DNA from: Xylogone sp. PMI_703
Lineage: Eukaryota > Ascomycota > Leotiomycetes
Reading direction: 5' to 3'
Assembly: GCA_021399445.1 (NCBI GenBank)
Contig: JAJTUQ010000001.1
Coordinates: 1,984,001-2,048,000, forward strand
DNA length: 64,000 nucleotides
How positions within the stretch are numbered: the stretch's first letter is position 1; every line of letters starts with the position of its first letter. Shown here one piece after another: positions 31,774 to 42,844 of the stretch. Under the pieces are notes generated by a model. It saw only the letters and a list, made by a program, of their open reading frames with translations, did not search any database and was not told where the DNA came from. Position numbers and translations under genes: made by a program.

Positions 31774-34623
31774 TCAAGTCTCCTTCTTTGACCGGAAGAA
31801 TGTTCCCAGACTTCCCATCATTTGGCCAAAAAGCTTCTCTTCACCGGATGGGACCAACCCTTCCCTAATCCAACCAGGCAGCTTCTTTCTGATCCTCTCA
31901 TTCCCGTACCTCTTGTCAATCATCACTATCGATGCGTAGTCTCCTATATGCCTTATTGCTCTGCCAACACTTTGGTTAACTGCCCTCATGCAAGCATTTT
32001 CATAGAACTCAATGCCAGCATCCTTTGCCATTTTCGCTATGGCCTCCTTGCTCAAGTCTTCACTTGCTTCTAATCTTTTAGTTGTTGAAGCCTCGATATA
32101 TTCCAGCTTAGCTTTCCATTCCGCCGTGTTAATATTAGGGAATGGCAAGCCCACGATAACGACTGATCTTCCCAGTCCGTCAGAAAAGTTAATACCCTCC
32201 GACATCTTCCCACCAACCACACTAAGCAATAGTCCACCTTTACCTGTGTCGATAGCTTTTGCGTAATCAGCCAGGACTCCGTCCACACTAGCCTCCTTTT
32301 TCTCTCGAAATAGGGCTTTCTTCTCCCCAAGCCTAGCCAGAATACTCTTAGAATTTCCGTCGTCGGTATCCCACCTTCTAGCCGCCGTTTCAAGATACCC
32401 ATAACTAGGAAAGAACACAACAACACCGTCCGGTACAATAGAGCAGATATTCAGCAGGGCTCGACCCAGCTCGTCCAACATAGATGGATCTGCTCTCTTC
32501 TTATAATTAAACTCAAATTCAACTCCAGTTGGCCCTTTGGTTAGACTCCATGCAACCAAATTTTGTTTGGGAATCACATGTCCGCAACTTAACGTAGTAA
32601 TGCGATCTGGAGATAGATATGAGAATAGATGATTTGTATAATCTGACATTGGTGACATGGTTCCCCCAGCCAGAATGACTGCTCGTGCTTCGGAGACAAT
32701 ATCCTGGAAGTGAGATGCAGGGTCTAGCAGGAGAAATCTCAACTTAATTTCGTCAAGACATGACGGGTCCTCTGATTTTGAGAAGAAAAGCCTTCCTTCA
32801 GCCGACGGATGCGTCAGAGATAATAGTATGGAGGATACTTGGTGGAGGACTGGAGCAGCGGCTGTGATGTCTGTCGCATTGGTAGATAATCCCTTCTGTG
32901 GCTGATCCGCCATGTAGGAAGCATAGCCTTCCACTTTTCGAGCCAACTTGCTCTCATTCAAGTATTTAACAAGCTTGAACAAGTTTATTTGATCGACACC
33001 TTTTCCTGATAAGAGTTCCTTTTCGTCAACAATTCCATCGGCCTTCTGTACGCATGGTTAGATATTGTGCTATAGAAGATCTGGTGTCGGCTTACTTGTA
33101 CAGACAACCTAGTTTCAAGGTAACTGGATAATGAATCAATAAGCCGGACTACCTGGGCAATATATACTCTATTCTTTCCTTTCAGCCGATTTCTGAACTT
33201 CTGCATATATGTTCCCAGTTGAGCCCGAGCTCTTTTAAGTTGCTTGAGGCTCACTTCTACACTATGAATACCAGCAATCGCATCCATTAGATTATGAGCC
33301 TCGTCAATGACAACCACATGCCCCTTTACACTCAAATTCAATGCCTCCCTGGCGGTTTTCTGAAGGAGCAATGGGTATGGAAGTGTAACAATCTCAGCTT
33401 GATTTATTGCTGATCTCGATGCGTAATATGGGCATATGCCAATTCGCTTACCTAGAGAACCTAAATCCTCTATATCTCGAATTGTAGCCAAGGTATAGTC
33501 CCGGAAGGTGTTCACCAAAGCTTTGTTTTCTTTGCTGGGTAAAAACGCGCACTTCTGTTCCCGTGCGACTCCTGACTGTTGAAGCTCAGCACAACGCTCA
33601 TTAATTGCCGTAAGCGATTTCAGCTTGTTCACAGAAGGGTTTATGCAGAGGTTCTTGCGTGATCCCAACGTCAAGTGCTTCACTTCCTCAATTCCAGGTT
33701 CGGATTTAGTCGTCTCCTCAAAGACGATCGCTTGTGGAAATTGTGGTCGTCGAAGTTCATTGATGAATTGGGTTAGCTGTGAGTGCGTTCGGGAACAGTA
33801 GAAGATCTACTTTATTAGCTTACACCTGAAAAAATACCAGTAGACTTACTTTCATCTCATCTTCTATCTCCTCTTCCTCTTCAGGTTTAGCGTTCATACC
33901 TAATTTATTCATTAATTCTAGGGTCTGAGCAGAAAGCCCAATCGTATCTCCTTTCGTCTTGGTTACTGTGCTCTCAGAATCACTTTCGTAGTCGTCTAGA
34001 AAAAACTGGTCCTCTCCACCTTGGTCATTGGCGCTTTCGACGTCTACCTTCCGTTTCTTATGGACTTTGCCCCCATTGGTATATCTGTCCAGCTCTGCTT
34101 TATCTTTAGCACGAGCTTTAGTAAGCCTAGTCTCTATATCCTCTAGACGGCGTAACATTGCTCGCCTTTCTCTTGCCTTGGCCTGCTCGACGATCCATTC
34201 TGGCTCTCCTGATACTAGAACTATTGTAAGTCCAAGGTCGAGGTTAATACAGCATGAAGATATCCTTACGGTCTTGAGTCCGGTTAAATCCAGCTTCAAA
34301 ATCTATTCTCTTGTGGTCTCGTAACCAAGTCAAAGCACCACAGATCAGGCTGAGTGATTTACCCTAGTTGACTTTATAAGCATTACTCCCAACCTCGTAG
34401 CAAAACGTAGGAAGGAGCATGTGTGAATCTATATAGGAAAAAACAAAAAGAAATAGCTACATACAGTACCTGTGGGGCTTTCTAAAATTCCAATTTTGCT
34501 CTCTTCAAGCACCTGATATACCGTCTTCATAAAAATTTCCTGGACTGCATATGGAGTATAAGGGTGATGAAAATCCTTGACAGTGGTCGCCTCTGTTCCA
34601 TTCAAGGGGCCTTGGTCGGCCAT
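31774..34623 (-). CDS. CHL1: Chl1/DDX11 Fe-S DNA helicase
   Basis: XPD-family 5'-3' DNA helicase needed for sister-chromatid cohesion at replication forks. Five exons (34623-34465, 34363-34270, 34214-33850, 33806-33096, 33045-31774) give 866 aa (yeast Chl1 is 861). Walker A, SPTGT-GKS, is split by intron 1. The Fe-S cysteines are visible in exon 4: [26 protein letters not shown] and [10 protein letters not shown]. Walker B is [10 protein letters not shown]; motif Ia is [10 protein letters not shown]; late motifs include [38 protein letters not shown] and [24 protein letters not shown] Chl1-specific charged insert (KKRKVD, acidic run) lies between motifs I and Ia. An ACGCGT box is about 110 bp upstream of the start. 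Confidence 0.95.
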
Positions 34624-37600
34624 TGTAACAAGCTGTGCCAGGCATAAGACAACTTTTAGCAATACTACCGTCCTCTAATCTATATATCAAGGGGGCCCGC
34701 GGTATGAGTTCGCGAGCAGAGTCTCGTGCCAAGACGCGTGACGTGTCGGGAGCAAAATGGAGAGGGCGTGTTATGATATCCTCCAGTAATCAGATGACTT
34801 GAAATGAATGCCGGTATAAGTTCCAAAATGCTCTATTATTTACAAAGCATCACTATATTTATGGTGAAGTCTTCGTCAACTTATTATTGCTAGAGACGGT
34901 AAGCGATTCCAATACAGTACCTTCTAACGCGCTAAATCGCATGTAACCAGCAGGCTGTTAAAGATCCGATTGACCAGAAAGTAAAAATTACAGGAGCCCA
35001 AGTATAAACCCAATGACTGAATTACCAGTAAATTAGTTACAAAATTTTGTGATTACACATTCTTATTCAAATATGCGGTATTGATGATTCGCTACGAAAA
35101 AGAGTTAGTCCTCGTTACAAGGACAGAGATAGGTACTATGTTCAGTAATAACTAAGTAAAACTACGCACATGATAAAACTCTATAGATGTTTTGTTAACA
35201 GTGGTTTCCATTATATAAGGGATTTGTTTGTTATGATAGGTGCTCAAGTAGACATCGAACAATTCATCTATCCAGCAAGGCTTTTAAATATTGGAGTCTC
35301 CAGCTTCTTTAGACAGTAGACTTTAAGACGCTAGATGCATTCCCCTATATGGAGTAATCAGTTAGATGTCCACTTCATTGTGGTGGCAGACAGGAGCGTA
35401 ACCGGATATGGCATACTCCAGGCATAGGAGGAAATCATATCTTAACAATATTGGAAGAGGCTGGCTCTTAGACCACCCGGACCTAGAGAATGATTAGAAG
35501 GAAATTTTGGGACTAAGAAAGAGAGCAAGAGTAGATGGACGTCAATAATCCTATAGGAGCGGAATATACGCTAAAATCTCATACACACTGTGAAAGTATC
35601 AAAACTATCCATTGCACGCTAACACAACTTTGCGGCGCGAAGGCGGCTAAGCTTGCTATATAACCCCAAGTAAGCAGCATCTATGCAAGGAACAGTAAAC
35701 AGCGCCTCTCATGGCAGAGTGTCAGGTCAATTACTGTTCTGGAGGTGGGATAGGGGGCCAATCCTAATAGTGAACTTCAAAAGAACACTGCTATATTAGG
35801 GGAGATGTAAGGCATACAGAACACGCCACGACGCGACATCTGTATGGCCCGAACTCTTTTGTCATAAGATCTGCTCAGATGCACTCACCATTTCTTCTTT
35901 ATTTTTGCCTTTTTTTTTCAAAGAGAAGAAAGGGCCACCTCAAGAGGAAATATGCTAAACACAGATTATCAACGCCATGTTTTCCGCATCTTTGATGGAT
36001 GAGACAAGGTTGGAGAATTGAGGAACCAGAAGATTGAGAGATTAAAACTACAAACCTGCATTATGTGATGCGAAGAGATAGGAGTGAAACTCAGATTGTA
36101 GGTCTGTCCCAAAACAGGAGCAGATATGCAAGTAAGAAGGTAAGAATAGACACTATGTAGGTAAATCATATGGGGTAATCCGTATGATGCTGCTGGGACA
36201 AGGCAAAAGTAAAATGGCTAGAAATATTAGAAGGTAAATGCATGTAGTGTAACCTTCAACAATAGCCAGAATTTAAGAAATAATACAAAGTAAGAGAAAA
36301 CCTACATAAAGAGTATAGACTGTCATGTGTCAATAATATAAACTGCTTGCTCACTGGTGATGGAGTGTAGGATACTTCAGCATTAGCAATTTGATGCCAA
36401 TAATAATCTCCTACTAATCCTGGTCCTCAACCTGATCTTTAAGGAGACGCAGTCGTAAAAAGATGTCAGGGTTTCTGTAGTCCTGAGAGTATATGGCAAG
36501 GACGAGTCATTCAAGCAAGCAAGCGAAAAGGGGGAAGCACTGATGAAGTATTGTGGCGCCAGCTCATTGCTTTTTTCAATTGGCAGGCACAAGAGCTCAA
36601 AAATTGATGCTTTTAAATGAGAAAAATCACATGAAAGATTCCTTACATAGTAGAGCAGATGGTTTGGGTTGGATGTGACTGATTACTTACGTCGCTCGGG
36701 CGAACCTGATAGTCCGGATCCAGAGAAGAAGAATGGCTATGCAGCTTGCAAAATCCGGCCTCGGAGATTGCAGACACAGGCACGAAAAGATAGCCTATTT
36801 ATTATACAGCAGAAATGGTATTGCCGCGAATACTTCCCATTCCGGTCAACTCATTTGTCAGTTTAGGGGTGCAGCGCTGATCCGTGACACGACCCACGCA
36901 ACGGACCCTTTTGGATTCAATAGTGTGTTGGTAGGGGTTAATAGGAGGGAATCTAGGCTTGCTAGAGAAGCTATTCGGAATTCTCTTTTCGAATTGCGTC
37001 TCTTTGCTTTTGCTTTTGCTTCGGTGTAATTACGGTAGGTAGTATTCCTGAGCAAATGATATATTCTTGGCCAATGATGCTGTACGATATTGCTGTGTAC
37101 TTCGTACAATATTATGCGGTACGGTACCCGAAAACTTTATATTTAGTACACTCGGAACGGAGGTACAGTGGAAGAATCCCACGTTTTCTGACAAGGTAGG
37201 GTACTGGAACTTTTTGGGTGAATCATTACTGCATTGAGAAATATTTATAGATGCATATTGTCCTGCTTATTAACAGTGCTTTATGTGAGAATTATGTCAA
37301 TGTCAGACGCATGCTGCAGCTGGAGCTTGTTATCCTTGTGGGCGAAGTTCCTATTAGATGCCCCGTGGCTTGTGAATTTCCCCCTTTGAGAGGAGCCTCT
37401 TTGTTGAGGAAATTAGTGGAGGCAGTGCCACTCGCCACGTTCTCCAGCCACAGTGCCACGATGCAAGGTTTCGGGAAATACTCCGCGTGGAAAGGGGACA
37501 AGCCGGCGGCATGCAGCTTCTGGAATATCTATTTTCATCAGAAAGCAACCTTGTTAAGGGGTAAATGTCCCAAGTAGGCATTCCCTTCGTGTACCGTACC

Positions 37601-38156
37601 GGCGTATCTACCACAGTACCATACGTACCGTACTTACCGTACTGTAGCGACATATGGTATCGTAGTCTATATAGCTAAGCTTATAATGCTTACTCCGGTA
37701 TTCCGGTGCCTTGCTTTCAACGCATGTGGCTTTGGGGCCTTTGCCATGAATGTTCCGCATGCGTACGAGCGGATGAGGATACAACTCCGGATGTAGTCCT
37801 TGTGGTCCGGTAATTAATGGTCATGCAAGGAGAAAGCTTCTCTGAGAGGTACGTGTTGGGCATAAAGAAGAATGCCCACGGCAAAGCGAGGCTGAGCATG
37901 TGCTGGGCTCGTTGTGTTCAGGAGGAGGATCATGTACGGTGGTGAGTCTTGGCCACACGGCCACGAAAGGCGCAACGGCTGGCGGCATAGCGAGCTTTGG
38001 GGAGAAACATGACCACCCTAAACAGAAGGGAAGGAACAGTACTGTGCAATGGTGAAGAGCACTTAATAATAGACACATGCTCACCTTCTCTAACTGACTG
38101 ACATAACTGTAAAATATACACCAGCATCTCAACCATAGCTCTCCCTCAGCTTTGCC
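34624..38156. other. Gene-poor intergenic region, 3.5 kb, upstream of CHL1 and SKT5
   Basis: Separates divergent CHL1 and SKT5. No protein gene could be supported in any frame; longest frames (up to about 108 codons) are antisense shadows of each other. AT-rich from 34,750 to 36,650. Near SKT5 (37,117-37,647) there are clustered TACNGTA palindromes, including GTACCGTACC, GTACCGTAC and TTACCGTACTGTAG. A T-run lies at about 35,910-35,920. Such length suggests a large regulatory region or an unannotated noncoding transcript. Confidence 0.45.
34734..34739. promoter_or_regulatory. MCB-type element (ACGCGT) upstream of CHL1
   Basis: Perfect ACGCGT 111 bp 5' of the CHL1 ATG (gene on minus strand). 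This is the binding word of the MBF (Mbp1-Swi6/Res) G1/S factor in yeasts. Presence is seen; function is inferred. Confidence 0.45.
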
Positions 38157-41100
38157 ATGGAGGCCAACGAAGACCGATATGATGATGGGACCTCTGAGGC
38201 GCGGAATAGCTGGAGCGGACTGCCTAAGAAACAGAGTACGTCAGTTGTCAGATCCTTACCTGCCAGGCCCCTCCCCAGCGCCCTCAGGGAACTCGGATTA
38301 GGAATAATCCAAGCCCTTGAGTGGCACCATATTTCAAGAGCCGTCTGTCGGTTGATTAACTTGGTCCTGTTCATGCCAATACCATATTTCCTCGTTATTT
38401 TTCCGCCTACAGCTGGAGAACTCTAGCTTGCGGAGCGCAGAACGGCCTTAGCAGTTGCCGTTACATCTCCTTTTAATTATATCCATTCATCCTAGCTGAC
38501 CACGCCTGCTGCAGGCTTCCAGGCTTACGGAGGTAGTAAGCACCAGCACGCCGCAAATATGGATCGAAATTATTCCCAACAGTGGCCCAAGTTAGGTGCT
38601 ACCTTCTACCCGGGCGGCACCGACGATTATTACATGCCAGTTGTCTCCCCAACCCCACAAAGGTGCGCACCGCTACAGTTTTTTTTTGTTGCTTTCATTG
38701 TCTTTTATTGTTGTTGATTTTTTATAAACCTATACCATACTGATGGCATATACAGGATAATGCCAGAAGTGCCCTCAAATATTCAAGAAGGTCTAGCACA
38801 TCTCGAACTTGAAGCAAATAATCCAAAGAGTATCGCTTCTCGAACCGTCTCCACCCAATCCTCTCTATCAATGTCTTCTAACCCGCCTCCTGGCCAGCGC
38901 CACAGCGGTGGATCAGGATATGGAAATCTGGGAAACCCTCATGCTCCGGGATATGGGCAGTATCAACAAGGAACTGGTGCAGCACTTCCGTCGCCCTTTC
39001 CCAAACCCCGCAATGTCGGCCCAAATGTGCCCCCTTCCGATGAAGAGAAGGAAACAGTACTAGAAAGGGCGAGAGCTTCGGTCGTTTCCTCCACAAATCC
39101 AGAATCTCAGCTAGACTGGGCTCAGGATGCTCTTGTATATGTTGAAATCGCCCAGGAAGATGCCCTACGAAACCAGCCAGAAGGTGTTACTACCCGGCCG
39201 GTTACGCCCCGTGTCGAGCATGAACTGCGCGAAGATGCAATCGGAATCGTCACACATCTTGCTAATCAAGGACATCCCAAGGCAGAGTTTATGGTAGCGA
39301 CATGGTTCGAATTTGCCAAGTTCGGATACCCAGAGGATAAAAGAGAGGCATTTGAAGGCTATGTTCGGTCTGCTGGAAAGGGGTATGCCCGTGCAGAATA
39401 CAGACTTGGAATGCAGTTTGAAGAACAGGGCGACATGGTCAAGGCTATTGAACACTACAAAGCTGGCCTTGGATTAGGAGATTCGGCTGCACACTACAGG
39501 ATGGGAATGATGACTATGCTTGGCCAACACCACCAACCTCAGGACTGGAGACGGGGTATAGATCTTATCCGTTTTGCCGCAGATACTGCGGATGAGAACG
39601 CTCCTCAAGGTGCTTACGTATATGGTATGCTCCTTGCTCGGGAACTGCCAAATATTGACCCTCCGGATGAGTTTCTGGCTTATGATTTATATGGTGCTAA
39701 ACAATACATTGAGAAGGCTGCTTATCTTGGGTTCGCAAAGGCTCAACTCAAAATGGCACAGGCGTATGAGCTATGTCAACTTGGCTGTGAATTCGATCCT
39801 ACCCTCTCCTTGCACTACAGCGCTCTAGCAGCTCGTCAAGGCGAAGCTGAAGCAGACATGGCAATCAGTAAATGGTTTCTTTGTGGTTATGAGGGTGTTT
39901 TTGACAAAAACGAGGAGCTCGCATTCATTTATGCAAAGCGTGCTGCCCAAACTAATATGTCAACCGCAGAGTTTGCTATAGGATATTTTTACGAAGTAGG
40001 CATCTACGTACCTGTCGACCTTGAAGAAGCACGAGTCTGGTACCAGAAAGCAGCAGATCATGGAAATCCGGAGGCGATCCAGAGAGTGGAAAGTATCGTG
40101 GGGAATAGGACCCTATCAAAAACCGATCATGAAGAAGTGGCCTTGACCCGGATTAAGTCCCGCTATGGATCGCAACGTGGAGCAAGACCATCCCGTTTCA
40201 AGGAGCGGCTCAGCTCATTACCTCCAACATCTGAAGAACAAGCAAGCCGTCAATCTCCAAGGGCACAGCCTCCATTTCAAGCACCTGAGATTAGGCACGC
40301 TGACACAATGCCCACTGGATACCGACCGCAAAGCAGTGGACGCGGTGGCCCCGCTCCTTACCCTGATGATGCTCCTATGGCCAAACATGGCTCCGCCCCA
40401 TACCCTGATGATCATGGTCCGTACTATAATCCTAACTTGAAACATCTTTCTGGCCCGCTAGCTGACCGTCCATCCTCAGCGTTTGGAATTGTAGGACATG
40501 GCAATAATGGCCCGGCATCGCAAGTGCGACCTTCCAGTAGTATGAGTAACTTATCTGTACAGGATGGGCGAGGAGGGTACGGTGGAGGACGCGGTCAAAA
40601 CCCAAACAATATGCGTGGACCTCCTTCGCCTGGGTTCCCCCCTCGAGGCGGCCCTCCTTCGCCAGGCTTTCCTCCCCGCGGTGGCCCGCCTTCCCCAGGA
40701 TTCCCTCCTCGTGGACCCTCACCCGGCCATGGTTCTCGGCCCGGATCGCAACAATCATCTCCTAGAGCTCAGGGCTACGGTCGCCAAGGAGAACCAGGCC
40801 AGGATTTGTATCCCGCTCCTCTAAAGCAACAACAAGCAGGCCGGCCTGAAAGACTCAGCTCTCTACCAAACAATTTTTCACGACCGACGCAAGGCCAACA
40901 ACCTGGAAGACCAGAAAGGACAGATTCGATGCCTAGACAACAGGGTCCTGGTGCCGGTTCTCGAACTTCATCTGGTTCATTAGGGGGACCACCAGGTCAT
41001 GCTCAGACTGCCCCTGCTGCTCCGGCTGCTGCACCAAAACCCACTAAGGGACCAGCTACATTTGAAGAGATGGGTATTCCAACTGCTAAGCAAGAGAACG

Positions 41101-41179
41101 AATGTGTAAGTGCTTATTCAATCCCGTTGGAAATGAGTTTGTTATTGGTACTAATAGTCGCTTCTAGCTCGTCATGTAA
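38157..41179 (+). CDS. SKT5: Chitin synthase III activator Skt5/Chs4 with SEL1 repeats
   Basis: Recruits and activates chitin synthase Chs3 at the plasma membrane and septum. Four exons (38157-38235, 38515-38662, 38756-41105, 41168-41179) give 862 aa. Central SEL1-like repeats run from about residue 225 to 440 (e.g. GHPKAEFMVATWFEFAKFGYPEDKREAFEGYVRSAGKGYARAEYRLG, VDLEEARVWYQKAADHGNPEAI). A long disordered tail follows, with three copies of an 11-residue GGPPSPGFPPR unit and Ser/Gln/Pro-rich sequence. The last exon is only 12 nt and supplies LVM-stop, so the protein ends Cys-Leu-Val-Met, a farnesylation CaaX box as in yeast Skt5 (CVIM). Its intron has a perfect GTACTAAT branch region. Without splicing, translation would run on to 41363. 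Confidence 0.93.
40614..40712 (+). repeat. Three tandem 33-bp units in SKT5
   Basis: Three in-frame 33-bp units encode GGPPSPGFPPR with minor changes and synonymous differences between copies. They form part of the disordered Pro-rich tail and could vary in number between strains. Confidence 0.8.
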
Positions 41180-41732
41180 TTGTGGGTTTGACGCTGAGCA
41201 GGGAGAAGGGTCAAAATATTTGCTTCTATTGATTGGAGTTTTTTCATATACGAGGGTCCGAAGAGGTATGAGGTACCGCATAGAGCATAGCTTTGGCGTT
41301 ATGGGAACTGAAAAAAGAAATATATTCTCAAAAATGTGTTTTTTACTTTTAGCATGTACTTGATTTCTACACAACTGCGACTTCTATCAAATTTTTGATA
41401 CCCAGTTGATAGGCGGTAAACTCCTCTTGAGGAACCCCCCTTTTAATATGCTATATATTAGGGCTTTTATTTAGGTTTGTCGGGTTTCACTGCTCCCTAC
41501 TGAGCTGGAAAAGTAGTATCCAAGCGAGGGTATACCTTCAGGGAATCGTTGGTCCATCCGTTACCCGAACCTGACCTAGAAAATAGCTGCTTAGATTCTT
41601 CCCACAAATCATCCACTACTCTGGAACTACCTAGAAAAATAGAACTTGTCCAGATACCTTCATTTTCTTTCCCTAGGAACGTCTTATTTCAAACTAAAGT
41701 CATACCTCCATTCACTTTCTTCTCTTCTGCAG
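41180..41732. promoter_or_regulatory. Intergenic SKT5 / HOP2
   Basis: A 553-bp tandem gap. The SKT5 3' end occupies the left part, including the readthrough frame to 41363. The HOP2 promoter must lie on the right; a pyrimidine stretch TTCACTTTCTTCTCTTCTGCAG runs straight into the HOP2 ATG and resembles a splice acceptor, so a non-coding 5' exon is possible. Confidence 0.4.
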
Positions 41733-42844
41733 ATGGCACCACGGGCTCCTAAATCCACCCATGCGTCCGGATCCAATGAGTCAGATACTAAGGAGGCCAC
41801 GATCACAATCAGCAGCGGCTCACACAAGCCAGAGAAAATAACCAAGTCTTCTTCCAGCAGTGGCAGTAATGGTGGGACTGTGACGGGAGACGCTGCTAGC
41901 GAGTTGATCTTGGAGTATCTATCGCAGCAGAATCGGCCGTATAGCGCGACTGATATCAGTGCTAATCTGCATAACAAGGTATTTAATGTTCTCTTTTTAT
42001 ATCCTGAGGATTCTTGAGAAATAAACAGGAGGAGTAGATGACTGGGAGAGACTTATGGATTCGAAAGCTTTTGGTAGATCAGGCTAGGAGAGGTCTGATC
42101 TTGAGGTTAATATTGAAAGATTGCTAATGTATTGGTGAAACTAGGTCACGAAGACTAATGCGGACAAGATTCTAAAGGATCTGGAGAAAAAAGGGCTGAT
42201 TATGGGGAAAGCAACCAAGGGCGATGCAAAAGGCAGTCAATGGGTCTTCTGGTGCTTGCAGGTAGGTAACTACCTATCCATTACTTTAGCTAACCTTCCA
42301 ATACCTGTCCACGAAGGCACATTACTATCAAACTACATTTCCATTCACACCCTATCAATATCCCACACAATCGCGAAAATGACAGCCTTTTATGATAATA
42401 TAAAAGCTTCAAGTTTCTCACTTCTCACTCACTCTATGACAGGACCCAACCACATCATCCACCCCAGCAGACCTCACCGCTCTAGACACCACCATCACCA
42501 CACTACGAGAGACCATCCCCCTCCTCAAAGCCCAACAGAAGGATCTGAACGCACGTCTTCAGACCCTCCGCTCTGCACCCACGACCTCTGAACTCCGCGC
42601 TCTCGTCGAGACGCTGCGGTCCCAGCGGCAGGAGAAGACGACGAGGCTGGCGGCGTTGAAGAACGGGAGCGTAGAGAAGGTTAGCAAGGAGGAGATGGAG
42701 AGGATCGGGAGGGAGTGGAAGTTCTGGGATCGGGCTGCGAGGATTAGGAGGAAGTGTTTTCTGGAGCTGGAGGATACGCTTGTTGAGGCTGGGATGGGGA
42801 GGGAGGAGCTTTGGGAGAAGGCTGGGGTTGAGGATGTTGAGTAA
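41733..42844 (+). CDS. HOP2: Meiotic homologous-pairing protein Hop2 (TBPIP family)
   Basis: Partner of Mnd1; promotes Dmc1/Rad51 strand exchange and correct homolog pairing in meiosis. Exons 41733-41978, 42145-42261 and 42443-42844 join in phase 0 to 254 aa. After a Ser/Lys-rich 50-residue leader, the winged helix reads DAASELILEYLSQQNRPYSATDISANLHNK-VTKTNADKILKDLEKKGLIMGK and GSQWVFWCLQ. The third exon forms two coiled coils (LDTTITTLRETIPLLKAQQKDLNARLQTL; LVETLRSQRQEKTTRLAALKNG) and ends with the TBPIP C-terminal VSKEEMERIGREWKFWDRAARIRRKCFLELEDTLVEA. The introns are long for the window (166 and 181 nt), and the last exon is visibly GC-richer than the first two. Meiosis genes in fungi are often inefficiently spliced outside sexual development. 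Confidence 0.9.

Noticed and set aside
34624..38156. Decayed transposon or RIP-mutated repeat
   Set aside because: No terminal repeats, no remnant of transposase or reverse transcriptase frames, and AT content does not reach the level of RIP blocks.
41106..41363. Readthrough C-terminus of SKT5 as the normal protein end
   Set aside because: Perfect donor, branch site and acceptor exist, and splicing yields the CaaX box expected of the family; the readthrough tail looks like translated intron and 3' UTR.
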